Below, piece by piece: positions 26,007-35,515 of a stretch of DNA of 64,000 bases. Both the position numbers and the translations under genes were made by a program. The DNA lies in contig NZ_CP075339.1 in the NCBI RefSeq assembly GCF_024399335.1, positions 682,001 through 746,000 of the forward strand, written 5' to 3'. Below the pieces are notes generated by a model. The model searched no databases and was not told the DNA's origin. It saw only the letters and a program-made list of their open reading frames with translations. Position 1 is the stretch's first letter, and every line of letters begins with the position of its first letter. Origin of the DNA: Leucobacter aridicollis. Lineage in GTDB: Bacteria; Actinomycetota; Actinomycetes; Actinomycetales; Microbacteriaceae.

Positions 26007-27550
26007 TGAGCGAAGAACAAGAATTTGACCTGTCGCAGGTCGACCCGAGCGAGATTATCTCGGGTGGCGGCGACGTAGACCTCGACGGCGAAGAGTTTGA
26101 CGGCAACGTCACCGACGAGGAGCGCCTGCGCGCGATGCGCTCGTCGCTCGACTCGTTCGAGCTTGAGGACGACGACCGCGACATTCTGACCGCCGACGGC
26201 GAGTTCGTCGGGTTCGCTGAGCCGAGCCTCGAGGCGTTCCCTGTCGTCGCGATCGTGGGCCGCCCGAACGTCGGCAAGTCGGCGCTCGTGAACCGTATCC
26301 TCGGCCGCCGCGAGGCAGTCGTTGAAGACATCCCGGGCGTGACCCGAGACCGCGTCTCGTACCCAGCGCTCTGGAACGATAGGCGCTTCACGCTCGTCGA
26401 CACCGGTGGCTGGGAGCCCGACGCCCGCGGCATCGACGCTTCTGTCGCGCTGCAGGCCGAGGTCGCAATCGAACTGTGTGACGCAGTGCTGTTCGTCGTC
26501 GACTCGCGCGTCGGCGCGACGGCGACCGATGAGCGCGTCGTGCAGATGCTGCGCCGCACGAACAAGCCCGTCTTCCTCGTTGCGAACAAGGTCGACGACG
26601 CGGTGCAGGAGCCCGAGGTCGCCGCGCTCTGGTCGCTCGGCCTCGGCGAGCCCCGCAGCGTCTCTGCGCTGCACGGTCGCGGCGTCGCCGACCTGCTCGA
26701 CGACGTCATGAAGGTGCTTCCCGAGCAGTCGGCTGTCGCACAGCCGAAGCTCGCAGGCCCCCGCCGCGTCGCCCTGCTCGGCCGCCCGAACGTCGGCAAG
26801 TCAAGCCTGCTCAACAAGGCCGCCGGCGAGGAACGCGTCGTCGTGAACGAGCTCGCCGGCACCACCCGCGACCCTGTCGACGAACAGGTTGAGATCGCGG
26901 GCCGCGTCTGGACGTTTGTCGACACCGCAGGTATTCGCCGCCGCGTGCACCTGCAGAAGGGTGCAGACTTCTACGCGACGCTCCGCACCTCTGCGGCGCT
27001 CGAAAAGGCCGAGGTCGCCGTCGTGCTCATCGACGTGACGCAGGAGATCAGCGATCAGGATCTGCGCATCATCGACCTCGTGCTCGAGTCTGGCCGAGCG
27101 CTCGTGCTCGCGTTCAACAAGTGGGACATGCTTGACGACGAGCGCCGCAAGTACCTCGAGCGTGAGATTGAACAGGATCTCGCGCACGTTGACTGGGCGC
27201 CCCGCGTGAACATTTCGGCGCGCACGGGCCGCCACCTCGAGAAGCTCGTGCCCGCGCTTGAAGCTGCGCTCGAGTCGTGGGACACGCGTATTCCGACCGC
27301 GAAGTTCAACGCGTTCCTCGCTGAGCTCGTGCAGGAGCACCCGCACCCGCTGCGCGGCGGAAAGCAGCCGCGTGTGCTGTTTGGCACGCAGGTGCAGAAC
27401 CGTCCGCCGACGTTCGTACTGTTCGTGTCTGGCTTCCTTGACCCAGGCTACCGTCGCTTCATTCAGCGTCGTCTTCGCGAGACGTACGGCTTCGAGGGCA
27501 CCCCGATCGTGCTGAACATGCGTATTCGTGAACGGCGTGAGCGACGCTAA
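26003..27550 (+). CDS. der: ribosome-assembly GTPase Der (EngA)
   Basis: GTPase with two tandem G domains needed for 50S assembly. G domain 1: [25 protein letters not shown] domain 2: [29 protein letters not shown]-like C-terminal domain follows ([18 protein letters not shown]). About 70 acidic residues precede domain 1, as in other actinobacterial Der proteins. Two ATGs (26003, 26006) overlap the cmk stop; AGAAGGAA serves either. Confidence 0.96.
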   Translation: MMSEEQEFDLSQVDPSEIISGGGDVDLDGEEFDGNVTDEERLRAMRSSLDSFELEDDDRDILTADGEFVGFAEPSLEAFPVVAIVGRPNVGKSALVNRILGRREAVVEDIPGVTRDRVSYPALWNDRRFTLVDTGGWEPDARGIDASVALQAEVAIELCDAVLFVVDSRVGATATDERVVQMLRRTNKPVFLVANKVDDAVQEPEVAALWSLGLGEPRSVSALHGRGVADLLDDVMKVLPEQSAVAQPKLAGPRRVALLGRPNVGKSSLLNKAAGEERVVVNELAGTTRDPVDEQVEIAGRVWTFVDTAGIRRRVHLQKGADFYATLRTSAALEKAEVAVVLIDVTQEISDQDLRIIDLVLESGRALVLAFNKWDMLDDERRKYLEREIEQDLAHVDWAPRVNISARTGRHLEKLVPALEAALESWDTRIPTAKFNAFLAELVQEHPHPLRGGKQPRVLFGTQVQNRPPTFVLFVSGFLDPGYRRFIQRRLRETYGFEGTPIVLNMRIRERRERR

Positions 27551-27601
27551 CTCTGTCGCGTCGCGGCGGCCCATGCTGGTCGCCGAACTGGAGCCGCTCG
27601 C

Positions 27602-28504
27602 GTGACGACTGATGCGGGCGGCTTTCCGTCGCACGAGCTTACGAGGCTCGAGCGCGCGATCGACCGCGCCGCGAATCGGGTGCTTGCAGGCGCCCCTGCG
27701 CGCGGCGCCAGGGCGGTGCTCGTCGAGTGCTCAGTGTTCTTGCTCAAACAGGCGTGGGCGTGCATCTTCGGCGCGCTGCTGCTCGTCGTGCTCGTCGCCG
27801 CGCGGCTCTGGTACCCAGACGACGCGATCCTTGCCAGGAACGATGCGCTGACGATCGCGGCGGTCGTGATTCAGATCCTGCTGCTTGCCTTCAAGCTTGA
27901 AACGGGTCGAGAGCTCTGGGTGATCCTGCTCTTCCACATCACAGGCACGGTGATGGAGCTCTTCAAGACCGATGTCGGCTCGTGGGCGTACGAGGGGGAG
28001 GGGATCCTGCGCATCGGCGCCGTGCCACTCTTCAGCGGGTTCATGTATGCCGCTGTCGGCTCATACATGGTGCGCGTCTATCGGCTGCACGATCTACGGT
28101 TCGCCCGCTACCCGTCGCGGCTCGTGACGACGGTGATCGCCGCGCTCATCTACGTCAACTTCTTCTCGCACCACTTCATTGTCGACCTGCGGTGGGTGCT
28201 GCTCGCCGCGGTCGCCGTGGTGTGGTGGCGCACCTCTATGCACTTCAGGGTATACAGGGCGACGCTGCGTGCCCCGCTGCTTCTCGTGTTCTTTGGCGTC
28301 GCGACCTTCATTTGGTTCGCCGAGAACATCGCGACGTGGGCCGGCGCCTGGCTGTACCCGCACCAGGAGGGTGGCTGGGAGCCCGTGTCACCGCAGAAGC
28401 TCATCGCCTGGTTCCTGCTCATGATCATCTCTGTCGTGATGGTGACCTGGGTGTACCCGCCCCGCGCTCCGTCCGATCAGCCGAGCCGGGCGCCGCGCGC
28501 GTGA
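27602..28504 (+). CDS. DUF817-family membrane protein
   Basis: 300-residue polytopic membrane protein of DUF817. Family-like stretches are FKLETGRELWVILLFHITGTVMELFKTDVGSWAYEGEG, LFSGFMYAAVGSYMVR, and HFIVDLRW. Seven to eight hydrophobic helices. GTG start at 27602, 51 bases after der. It overlaps the next gene by GTGA, so the two are coupled. No biochemical role is known for the family to me. Confidence 0.85.
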   Translation: MTTDAGGFPSHELTRLERAIDRAANRVLAGAPARGARAVLVECSVFLLKQAWACIFGALLLVVLVAARLWYPDDAILARNDALTIAAVVIQILLLAFKLETGRELWVILLFHITGTVMELFKTDVGSWAYEGEGILRIGAVPLFSGFMYAAVGSYMVRVYRLHDLRFARYPSRLVTTVIAALIYVNFFSHHFIVDLRWVLLAAVAVVWWRTSMHFRVYRATLRAPLLLVFFGVATFIWFAENIATWAGAWLYPHQEGGWEPVSPQKLIAWFLLMIISVVMVTWVYPPRAPSDQPSRAPRA

Positions 28505-29583
28505 GGCGGCTGTTCGGGAGCCCGCTCTTCTGGGCGATCGCCTGCTTCGGGTTCGCGCTGCCATGGGTGCTCGCGGGCAACGCGGCCGACTTCTTCCCGG
28601 TCGTGTGCCTCCTCGTCTCAGGCTTCTTCGCTGGCCTCGTCGCTATGCGGCTGCTCGCGCGCATTCCGTCGCGCCGTGCCGGCCTCGCCGCGCACATCGG
28701 GCTTGCTGGCGCGCTCGCACTGTACGGGGTACTGTTCGTGCCGCGCATCGGAGAGGCCATGGCCTGGCTTCGCTCGGTGCTACCCGACCCGCTGGTGTCG
28801 CTTGCGTGGGCGCTCTGGTTCACGAGCATCACCCTCACCGCGGTCGTCTGGCTGACGCTGCTCGGCCGGGCGGTTGCCGCGCTTCCCGGCGGCCCCGCAT
28901 CCGACCTCCCCGCCCCGGTCTGGGTGGGGTCGGAAGACGGCGCGCAGACCGAGTTCACAGCGGTCGAGATGTCGCGACACGCATACCTCGTGGCGGTTGC
29001 TGCCTGTGCGGCGGCGGTGCTTGGGGCGGCCGTCGCGATCTTCATCGCGGCCGAGCCCGTCGTGAGTCGGCTGTCGCCAAAACTCCTGTTGCTGGCGTTC
29101 GGTGTGCTTCTCATGCTGCCCGTGTACCTCGCGGCGCGCGCGTACTTTCGCGCGCGGACTCGCGCCTGGCGGGTCACATTCACGGCGGGCCGGATGCGTA
29201 TCGCGGAGCTGCAGCCCACCCGGGAGGGTGCCGCTCGCGACTGGCTGCCCGTGGAAACTGACCAAGGGGCGGATCGGGTGGCGGAATGGACTGCCGCCTT
29301 CGCCGACATCGACTCTCTCGTATGGTGTGAGGCGGGGGAGGCCGCCCGCATCGAGGTGCGCTCGCGGCGGGGCGACCGTACGCTGCTTGTCGGCGTCGCA
29401 AAGCCGCTCGCTGGGAAACGGGCGGCGCTGCCGGGCCTGTCCCGCAGGGTGCGCGCGGAGCTTGGCGACGCGGGGCTCGGCGAGGCAGGGGTCGGCCAGG
29501 CGGGGCTCCGTGGACGCTCAGCGAAGGGTCGCCCTGGCCAGTGGCGCTTCGTACGAGCTGGCGCCAGCGACTCCCGGCCCTAG
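28501..29583 (+). CDS. hypothetical membrane protein, PH-like C-terminal region
   Basis: 360 residues, starting at GTG 28501 inside the DUF817 stop. Six hydrophobic helices are seen in the first 240 residues (FWAIACFGFALPWVLAG, VCLLVSGFFAGLVAMRLL and others), then a soluble region of about 120 residues (RVTFTAGRMRIAELQP, ADIDSLVWCE, RIEVRSRRGDRTLLVGV) that resembles a membrane-associated beta domain. I do not recognise the family. Coupling with DUF817 suggests a shared role. A strong hairpin terminator follows 12 bases after the stop. Confidence 0.75.
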   Translation: MRRLFGSPLFWAIACFGFALPWVLAGNAADFFPVVCLLVSGFFAGLVAMRLLARIPSRRAGLAAHIGLAGALALYGVLFVPRIGEAMAWLRSVLPDPLVSLAWALWFTSITLTAVVWLTLLGRAVAALPGGPASDLPAPVWVGSEDGAQTEFTAVEMSRHAYLVAVAACAAAVLGAAVAIFIAAEPVVSRLSPKLLLLAFGVLLMLPVYLAARAYFRARTRAWRVTFTAGRMRIAELQPTREGAARDWLPVETDQGADRVAEWTAAFADIDSLVWCEAGEAARIEVRSRRGDRTLLVGVAKPLAGKRAALPGLSRRVRAELGDAGLGEAGVGQAGLRGRSAKGRPGQWRFVRAGASDSRP

Positions 29584-29594
29584 GAACGTGAGAA

Positions 29595-29623
29595 GCGGGC
29601 ACTCCCATGTTGGGAGTGCCCGC
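29595..29623. terminator. bidirectional hairpin terminator
   Basis: Perfect 13-bp stem (GCGGGCACTCCCA, 29595-29607, with 29611-29623) and a 3-base TGT loop, between convergent genes. Flanking GAG/CTC extends the stem. It ends both the DUF817 pair and the DUF4190 gene. Confidence 0.88.
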
Positions 29624-29642
29624 CTCTCGCGGCCGGTCTGAA

Positions 29643-30368
29643 TTAGAAGCCGTAGCTCACGGCGCTCGAGAAGATGCCGAACGATGCGAGACCGATGAAG
29701 AGCACGAGGCCGACAGCCGCGAACGCAAGCATTGCGCCGTTGAGCCAGACGCCCCACAGCGCGAGGGTGCGCTCCTTGGTGTTGCGGCGCAGCGCGAGGA
29801 TGCCGAGCACGAGGCCGACGATCGGTGCGACGAACGTCCAGGCGCTCAGGATCGATGCGATGCCGATCACGAAGCTCGCGATCGCGAAGCCGTAGCTATT
29901 CTTGCCTGGCGTCGGGTCGAGGGGGCCTGGAACTGCGTACTGCGGTGCCTGCGGCGGGACCGGATGCCCGCCCTGCGGCGTAGGTGCGTAGCCGCCCTGC
30001 GGGGGCACTCCGTAGCTGCCTGTCGGCGGCACCGCGTAGGTCGGCGCTGCGCCCGGCTCCGCCGCCTGGGGCACCGTCGCCTGGGGCACTGTCGCCTGGG
30101 GCACGGTTACCTGCGGGAGCGTGACCTGCGGCACAGTTGCCTGCTGGGCGGACGTCTGCGGGCTGGGCACCTGCGGGGTGGAGACCTGCGGGGCAGCGTA
30201 TGCCGCCGGAGCCGCCGGACCAGCGGGGGCCGCGGTCGCAGCAGGAGCCTCGGGAGCTGAGTCGGCCGTTGCCGGAGCCGGAGTCGGAACCGCGGTAGTG
30301 TCGGGTGTCGAATTCTCGGACTGGATGTCTGAACCTGGAAGCTGAGTGGTGTGTGCGTCGGTGGTCAT
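29643..30368 (-). CDS. DUF4190-type membrane protein with Pro/Gln-rich repeats
   Basis: 241 residues. A long disordered N-terminal region rich in Pro, Ala, Thr and Gln contains repeated PQVT/VPQAT units (five in PQVTLPQVTVPQATVPQATV), then Gly-Tyr-Pro segments (GSYGVPPQGGYAPTPQGGH). The C-terminal 80 residues are two membrane helices with the DUF4190 signature GFAIASFVIGIASI and LGILALRRNTKERTLALWG. ATG 30368 has AAAGGA upstream. Found widely in Actinobacteria; role unknown, often linked to cell envelope. Confidence 0.85.
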   Translation of the reverse strand: MTTDAHTTQLPGSDIQSENSTPDTTAVPTPAPATADSAPEAPAATAAPAGPAAPAAYAAPQVSTPQVPSPQTSAQQATVPQVTLPQVTVPQATVPQATVPQAAEPGAAPTYAVPPTGSYGVPPQGGYAPTPQGGHPVPPQAPQYAVPGPLDPTPGKNSYGFAIASFVIGIASILSAWTFVAPIVGLVLGILALRRNTKERTLALWGVWLNGAMLAFAAVGLVLFIGLASFGIFSSAVSYGF

Positions 30369-30504
30369 GATGACATTCCTTTCTGCCGTACGCCGCCTTG
30401 ATACTTCCAAGACTACGAGCCCAAGCAGCCATCGTCGTCCTGCCCCAGTACCGGGGCCGGTGGTACCCAGGTACCTATCGACCCCGAGAGCGCGCCCTCT
30501 CCCC

Positions 30505-32082
30505 CTAGTGGGAGCTCGCTGAGACGTCTGTGCCCTTCGGCGTGAGGAAGAAGACGATCGCGGCAATCGTCAGCATGCTCAGGCCGCCGACAATTCCGGT
30601 GGTCTGCATCGACGAGGTGAACGCCTCGCTCGCGGTCGCGAGCAGGTCAGGGAGCTTCAACTCCTCGGCGATCGCGGCGGCGGCCCCGAGCGAGTCGTTT
30701 GCCTGCTTCGCGGCCTCCGCGCCGAGCCCGTCGACGAGCGGGTTACCCGCGAGCCCCACGCGGTAGAGGATCGCGGCGATCGATCCGAGGATCGCGACAC
30801 CGAGTACGGCGCCGAGCTCGTACGAGGTCTCTTCGATCGCGCCCGCGCTGCCAGCCTTCTCCTCGGGGGTGCCGTGCATGATCATTGCCGACCCGATCGC
30901 GAGCGATCCCGTGCCAAAGCCCACGAGGGTGAGCGCGATGAGCACCGTCGTGTAGTTGAGCGTTCCCGGCTGCAGGCCGATCGCGAGCATGCCGGTGCCT
31001 GCGAGCGCGATGCCACCCGCGAGGACCGCGCGCGAGCCGACGAGGCGCGCGATCGGGGGAGCGGCGAGCGAGGCCACCGCGCCGGCGATCGCGACGGGTA
31101 TGAGCCTGACACCCGCTTCGATCGGGGTCGCGCCGTCGATGATCTGCATCCACTGGGCGAGCAGCAGGAGTGCTGCCCCCATCGCGAACGACGAGCCGAG
31201 CGCCGCGATGATGCCTGCAGAGAACGGTCGGTTCCTGAAGAGTCCCAGTTCGAGCAGCGGGGCGTCGCTCCGGAGGCAGCGAATGATGAACCAGGCGAGC
31301 AGCGCGACGCCCGCGGCGAACGCGGTGAGCGCGCTCGGCACGAGGAAGCTTGACTCGGCGGCGAAGGTCTTGATCGACCAGATCACGAGTGTCATTCCGG
31401 CAATCGAGAGGAGTGCGGCGAGGAAGTCCCAGCGGCCGGGGTTCTTCACCTTCGATTCGGGCAGCACAAGCACGCCGGCGATGACTCCAGCGAGCATGAG
31501 CGGCACGTTCACGAGGAACGCGGCGTGCCACGAGAAGTGCTCGAGCAACACGCCACCGATGAGCGGGCCGACCGCGGCGCCAAGGCCGGAGACCGCGGCC
31601 CAGATGCTGAGCGCGGTGGCGCGCTCGCGCGGGTCGGTGAAGGTGACGCGGATGAGCGAGAGCGTCGTCGGCATGATCATCGCGCCGCCGATGCCAAGGA
31701 GCGCGCGGATCGTGATGACGGCCTCGGCGCTTGACGCGATGAGCACGAGCAGTGACGCGAGCCCGAACAGCGTGTAGCCGATCATGAGCATGCGCTTGCG
31801 GCCCCAGCGGTCGGCGAGCGCGGCGAACGAGACGAGCAGGCCCGCGAGCACGAGCGAGTAGACGTCGATGATCCACAGCTGCTGCGCCGCCGTCGGGTGG
31901 AGCTCAGCGGCCATCTTCGGAAGCGCGATGTTCAGGATCGTCATATCCATCGTGATGACGAGCAGGCTCGCCGTGAGCACGGCGAGGGCGCCCCAACGTC
32001 GGGCACGGCTGATGAGCGCGGCGGTGGCCTGCGCCGGATCTGCGTGCGGGGCGTTCAGTATGGGCGTGTGTTCGTTCGTCAT
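30505..32082 (-). CDS. DHA2-family (EmrB/QacA) multidrug MFS transporter
   Basis: 525 residues with 14 predicted helices. SLLVITMDMTILNIALPKMA is the helix 1 signature with Asp, LADRWGRKRMLMIG the loop 2-3 motif, and GLGAAVGPLIGGVLLEHFSWHAAFLVNVP the helix 5 motif. It is the downstream gene of a TetR-mfs operon: its ATG overlaps the TetR stop (ATGA). A drug or biocide exporter is expected; substrate unknown. Confidence 0.93.
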   Translation of the reverse strand: MTNEHTPILNAPHADPAQATAALISRARRWGALAVLTASLLVITMDMTILNIALPKMAAELHPTAAQQLWIIDVYSLVLAGLLVSFAALADRWGRKRMLMIGYTLFGLASLLVLIASSAEAVITIRALLGIGGAMIMPTTLSLIRVTFTDPRERATALSIWAAVSGLGAAVGPLIGGVLLEHFSWHAAFLVNVPLMLAGVIAGVLVLPESKVKNPGRWDFLAALLSIAGMTLVIWSIKTFAAESSFLVPSALTAFAAGVALLAWFIIRCLRSDAPLLELGLFRNRPFSAGIIAALGSSFAMGAALLLLAQWMQIIDGATPIEAGVRLIPVAIAGAVASLAAPPIARLVGSRAVLAGGIALAGTGMLAIGLQPGTLNYTTVLIALTLVGFGTGSLAIGSAMIMHGTPEEKAGSAGAIEETSYELGAVLGVAILGSIAAILYRVGLAGNPLVDGLGAEAAKQANDSLGAAAAIAEELKLPDLLATASEAFTSSMQTTGIVGGLSMLTIAAIVFFLTPKGTDVSASSH

Positions 32083-32693
32083 GACTCAGACTTTTCGGAT
32101 GGGTGGCCAGTCGTGCTGGTGGGTCGAGGTGAAGTTGGTGGGCCCGCGAGCGCGGTCAGCGCGATGGTGAGCGCCTCGCGGGAGAGGGAGTGCTGGCGCA
32201 AGCCTGCGTGGACCGTCGCGCCGTCGATGTAGACCGCGATCGCCTCGGCGCGATCCCGATCGAAATGCACCGAGAGCATCTCGATGAGCTTGTCGCTCCA
32301 TCTGAGGGCGAGCTCCCGGAGGCTCGGGTCTGCCGTGGCGCTCGAGAACAGCGCGATGTCGGCGTTCACGGCGCGAGGATCCTGCAGGTAGCTCAGCAGC
32401 TCGGTGACCGCTCCTGACGGGTCGGTCTGGAGCGTGGCGAGGTGCGGTTCGAGCGCGGCGAGCGCCTCGTCGTCTTCTTGGGCGAGCGCGCGGAGTGCCT
32501 CCTCGCGCAACTCGTCGATCGACGCGAAGTATTGGGTTGTCGAGCCGAGGGCGACGCCCGCGTGGCTCGCGGCTGCGCGGTGCGTGAGTGCGGCGGCGCC
32601 GCGCGTGACGATGATCTCGGTCGCGGCAAGCAGGATCGCACGCCGTCGCGCCTCCGGATCTCGCTTTCCGGGCGCGAGTGGTTCGGTGCTCAT
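32079..32693 (-). CDS. TetR-family repressor
   Basis: 204 residues. The N-terminal helix-turn-helix is RRRAILLAATEIIVTRGAAALTHRA followed by AGVALGSTTQYFASIDEL. The C-terminal ligand domain is divergent as usual. The gene precedes and overlaps the MFS exporter, and a large dyad operator lies 20 bases upstream, so autoregulated control of the efflux operon is likely. Confidence 0.92.
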   Translation of the reverse strand: MSTEPLAPGKRDPEARRRAILLAATEIIVTRGAAALTHRAAASHAGVALGSTTQYFASIDELREEALRALAQEDDEALAALEPHLATLQTDPSGAVTELLSYLQDPRAVNADIALFSSATADPSLRELALRWSDKLIEMLSVHFDRDRAEAIAVYIDGATVHAGLRQHSLSREALTIALTALAGPPTSPRPTSTTGHPSEKSES

Positions 32694-32713
32694 CGCTTCT
32701 CCCCAAAATGCTC

Positions 32714-32743
32714 ATGTACTTCTGTACATGTACATTTGTACAT
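32714..32743. promoter_or_regulatory. four-half-site TetR operator
   Basis: 30 bases with GTAC cores at 32716, 32724, 32730 and 32738. The arrangement ATGTAC-N4-GTACATGTAC-N4-GTACAT is symmetric about a central TGTACATGTACA palindrome, with half-site spacing of 8, 6 and 8 bases. It ends 126 bases before the rraA start and lies 20 bases upstream of the TetR gene. Two repressor dimers are expected. Confidence 0.8.
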
Positions 32744-32868
32744 GATGTGACCGTAGCGTCGCAACTCTGTCGCGCGGTAGCGTGGGATCGGCGGCAGAGT
32801 CGCCGCGCGCGGCAGTCGGCCTAGCCAACGATCGCCGCGTTCTCGAATAAGGAATGAGGCCCATCGAG

Positions 32869-33339
32869 ATGGACACCATCAGCACCGCAGATCTCTACGA
32901 CGAGCGGGGCGACGAGCTCCAGTCAGTGTCGCTGCAGTTTCAGGACTGCGGCGGTGACACCAGCTTCAGCGGCACCGTGCGCACGGTGAAGTGCTTCCAA
33001 GACAACGCGCGCTTGAAGAGCGTGCTCTCGACGCCAGGCGACGGCGCCGTGCTCGTCATCGACGGCGAGGGCTCGCTCGAGACCGCGCTCGTCGGCGACA
33101 TCATCGCGGGACTCGGCGCAGACAACGGGTGGGCAGGCATCATCGTGCACGGCGCGATCCGCGACCGTGTCGCAATCGGCACGCTGCCGCTCGGCGTGAA
33201 GGCGCTTGGCTCGAACCCGGCGAAGTCAACGAAGACCGGAAGCGGCGAGACCGACGTGCCCGTGACGTTTGGCGGCGTGACGTTCACTCCCGGCGCGATG
33301 GTGTGGTGCGACGCAGACGGCATCCTCGTCGAGAAGTGA
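32869..33339 (+). CDS. rraA: RraA-family protein (ribonuclease activity regulator / HMG-aldolase-like)
   Basis: 156 residues of the RraA fold. Signatures are ISTADLYDERGDELQ, VLVIDGEGSLETALVGD, GWAGIIVHGAIRDRVAI and LPLGVKALGSNPAKSTKTG. Members either inhibit RNase E or act as 4-hydroxy-4-methyl-2-oxoglutarate aldolases; the RDR segment needed for aldolase metal binding is present. I choose ATG 32869 because GGAATGAGG lies 9 bases upstream; ATG 32854 would have GGA directly touching it. Overlaps the next gene by GTGA. Confidence 0.88.
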   Translation: MDTISTADLYDERGDELQSVSLQFQDCGGDTSFSGTVRTVKCFQDNARLKSVLSTPGDGAVLVIDGEGSLETALVGDIIAGLGADNGWAGIIVHGAIRDRVAIGTLPLGVKALGSNPAKSTKTGSGETDVPVTFGGVTFTPGAMVWCDADGILVEK

Positions 33340-34061
33340 CCGACCCGTCGCGCGGCGGGCTGAAAAGCCCCGAGCTGTCTGAGGCGACTGCTGGGCCCAC
33401 TCAGCTCCTGCTGCCGTTCGTGCCGTACGCCGCGATCTCGATCGTCCACGTCGCATTTGTCTTCATCGGGAACCCGCTCGCGGGCCCGACAAAGCTGTTG
33501 CTCATGCCGCTTTTGGCAGTCGCCATCCTGTGGGCATCGGCCGGCGTCCGGCCGTGGCCCGGCAAGGCGCTCTCGCTCTTGCTGCTTGGCGTGCTGTTCT
33601 CGTGGCTCGGCGACGGCTCCTCGGCGTTCTTCCCGATGTTCGCGGACGAGGTGCCGATGATGCTCGCCTGCTTCGGTATCGCGCACGTTTTTTACGTGCT
33701 GCTCATGTGGCGCGGGCGCGGCCTCGCCCGCGGCGGGTTTCCGAAGTGGGCGCTCGGCTACGTCGCCGCCTACGCCCTCCTCGTATCGCTGCTCGTGCCG
33801 CATACGGGCGACCTCACGGTTCCGGTGCTGTTCTACGGTGCGCTCCTCGTCGCGACAGCCGCTTTCGCTGCACGCTGCGGCGGCCTGATCGCGTGGGGCG
33901 GCTTCTGGTTTCTCGCGTCTGACGCGATCCTGTCGTTTCGCATCTTCACCCCAGACGCGATGCCCGACTGGACGAGCGGTGCGGTGATGCTCACCTACAC
34001 GCTCGGCCAGGGGCTCATCGCGTACGGCGTGGTGCGGGCGCTCGCGACGAGAGCGAACTAG
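33336..34061 (+). CDS. YhhN-family (TMEM86-like) membrane protein
   Basis: 241 residues, eight hydrophobic helices. GPTKLLLMPLLAVAILWAS and LLLGVLFSWLGDGSSAF are YhhN-like; animal TMEM86 relatives are lysoplasmalogenases, but activity in this protein is not shown. GTG 33336 overlaps the rraA stop. The 3' end overlaps a convergent aldehyde dehydrogenase gene by 4 bases. Confidence 0.8.
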   Translation: MTDPSRGGLKSPELSEATAGPTQLLLPFVPYAAISIVHVAFVFIGNPLAGPTKLLLMPLLAVAILWASAGVRPWPGKALSLLLLGVLFSWLGDGSSAFFPMFADEVPMMLACFGIAHVFYVLLMWRGRGLARGGFPKWALGYVAAYALLVSLLVPHTGDLTVPVLFYGALLVATAAFAARCGGLIAWGGFWFLASDAILSFRIFTPDAMPDWTSGAVMLTYTLGQGLIAYGVVRALATRAN

Positions 34062-35503
34062 CCGCCAAAGGACACGAAGTGCGAGCTCGTTGTCGTGTAG
34101 AAGTCGAACGCACGAGTTCCCTGCTCTCGCGGGCCGTAACTCGACGCACCGACCCCGCCAAACGGCGCGTGGAGTTCAGACACCGCGGGTGAGGCGTTGA
34201 CTGAGACAAGGCCGGCCCGAACCTCGGCCTGAAACCGTTCGCTCGTCGCCAGTCCGGTTGTCACGATGCCGGCGGAGAGGCCGTAGGGCACGTCGTTCGC
34301 GATCTCGATTGCATGCTCGATGCCGTCAGCCTCAATAATGCACGCGACCGGGCCGAATATCTCATCTTGGTTGAGCCGCATCGAGCTCTGCCCGCCCGCG
34401 AAGAGTGTCGGCTCGAGATAGTACCCGCGGGTGCTGCGCTCGAGGAGCGCGCCTCCAGTCAGCAGCTCTGCGCCCTCGCGCTGTCCGAGGGCGATCGCCG
34501 CGAGATCCGTTTCGAGTTGCGCGTGTGTGGCGACGGGCCCCATCGTCGTCGCCGGATCGAGGGCGTGGCCGACGCGGATCGCGGCGGTTGCCGCGGTCAT
34601 TCGGCGCACGAAGTCGTCGTGGACTGCGTTGTCGACGATGAGCCGGCTGCTTGCGGTGCACCGCTGGCCCGTCGCGCCAAAGCACGAGTCGATCGCGACT
34701 CGAACGGCGAGGTCGAGGTCTGCGTCTGCCGCGACGACGAGCGGGTTCTTGCCTCCCATCTCAGCCTGCACACGCTTCGACCCCGTTGCATGCGCGGTCG
34801 CGAGGAGATGCCTGCCGACCCGTGTCGAACCCGTGAAGCTCACTGCGGCTACGTCGGGGTGGGTCGCGAACCGCTCGCCGACGATACTGCCGCGACCGGT
34901 GACGAGGTTGAACACGCCCGCTGGCGCGCCCGCATCGGCGATGATCTCTGCGAGCGATGCAGCCGATGCAGGCACTGCCTCTGCTGGCTTGAACACCACA
35001 GTGTTTCCCGCCGCGAGGGCAGGGGCGATCTTCCAGCTCGGCACGGCGAGCGGGAAGTTCCACGGGGCGATGATGCCGACGACACCGAGCGGTTTGCGGC
35101 GTGTGTGGATCGAGGTGTCTTGTCTGCGCGATGCAAGCACCTCGCCCTGGGGCGTGAAGAGGTGGTTCGCGTAGTAGGAGAACGTTTGCGCCGCCCGAGT
35201 GACCTCGCCAATGCCCTCGGCGCGCGTCTTGCCCTCCTCGCGCGCGAGCTGCTCGCCGAGCTCGTCGCGGCGCGCGAGCAGCCGCGCAGCGACGCCCTCG
35301 AGGAGGGTGGCCCGTTCGGCTGCGGGCGACCTTCCCCACGTCACAGCCGCCGCCGCGGCGGCGGCGATCGCGTCGTCGGTCTGCGCGAGAGAGGCCATGC
35401 CGTACTCACCGAGCGGCGCATCGAGGTCGCTCGGGTTCTCGTTGAGGGTCACGTCTGCGCCTGGCACCCAGGCGCCGTCGATGAAGATTGGATGGGTCGA
35501 CAC
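34058..35503 (-). CDS. aldehyde dehydrogenase (semialdehyde dehydrogenase type)
   Basis: 481 residues. APWNFPLAVPSWKIAPALAAGNTVVFKPAE, FTGSTRVGRHL, Glu in QAEMGGKNPLVV and the catalytic Cys in GATGQRCTASSR are visible. EMGGKNP resembles alpha-ketoglutarate semialdehyde and succinate semialdehyde dehydrogenases. GTG 35503 has GGAG 8 bases upstream. It lies 12 bases after the 2-hydroxyacid dehydrogenase and ends the dctQM operon on the minus strand, so it probably oxidises a semialdehyde from the imported substrate. Substrate unproven. Confidence 0.88.
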   Translation of the reverse strand: MSTHPIFIDGAWVPGADVTLNENPSDLDAPLGEYGMASLAQTDDAIAAAAAAAVTWGRSPAAERATLLEGVAARLLARRDELGEQLAREEGKTRAEGIGEVTRAAQTFSYYANHLFTPQGEVLASRRQDTSIHTRRKPLGVVGIIAPWNFPLAVPSWKIAPALAAGNTVVFKPAEAVPASAASLAEIIADAGAPAGVFNLVTGRGSIVGERFATHPDVAAVSFTGSTRVGRHLLATAHATGSKRVQAEMGGKNPLVVAADADLDLAVRVAIDSCFGATGQRCTASSRLIVDNAVHDDFVRRMTAATAAIRVGHALDPATTMGPVATHAQLETDLAAIALGQREGAELLTGGALLERSTRGYYLEPTLFAGGQSSMRLNQDEIFGPVACIIEADGIEHAIEIANDVPYGLSAGIVTTGLATSERFQAEVRAGLVSVNASPAVSELHAPFGGVGASSYGPREQGTRAFDFYTTTSSHFVSFGG

Positions 35504-35515
35504 CTGTCGGTCTCC

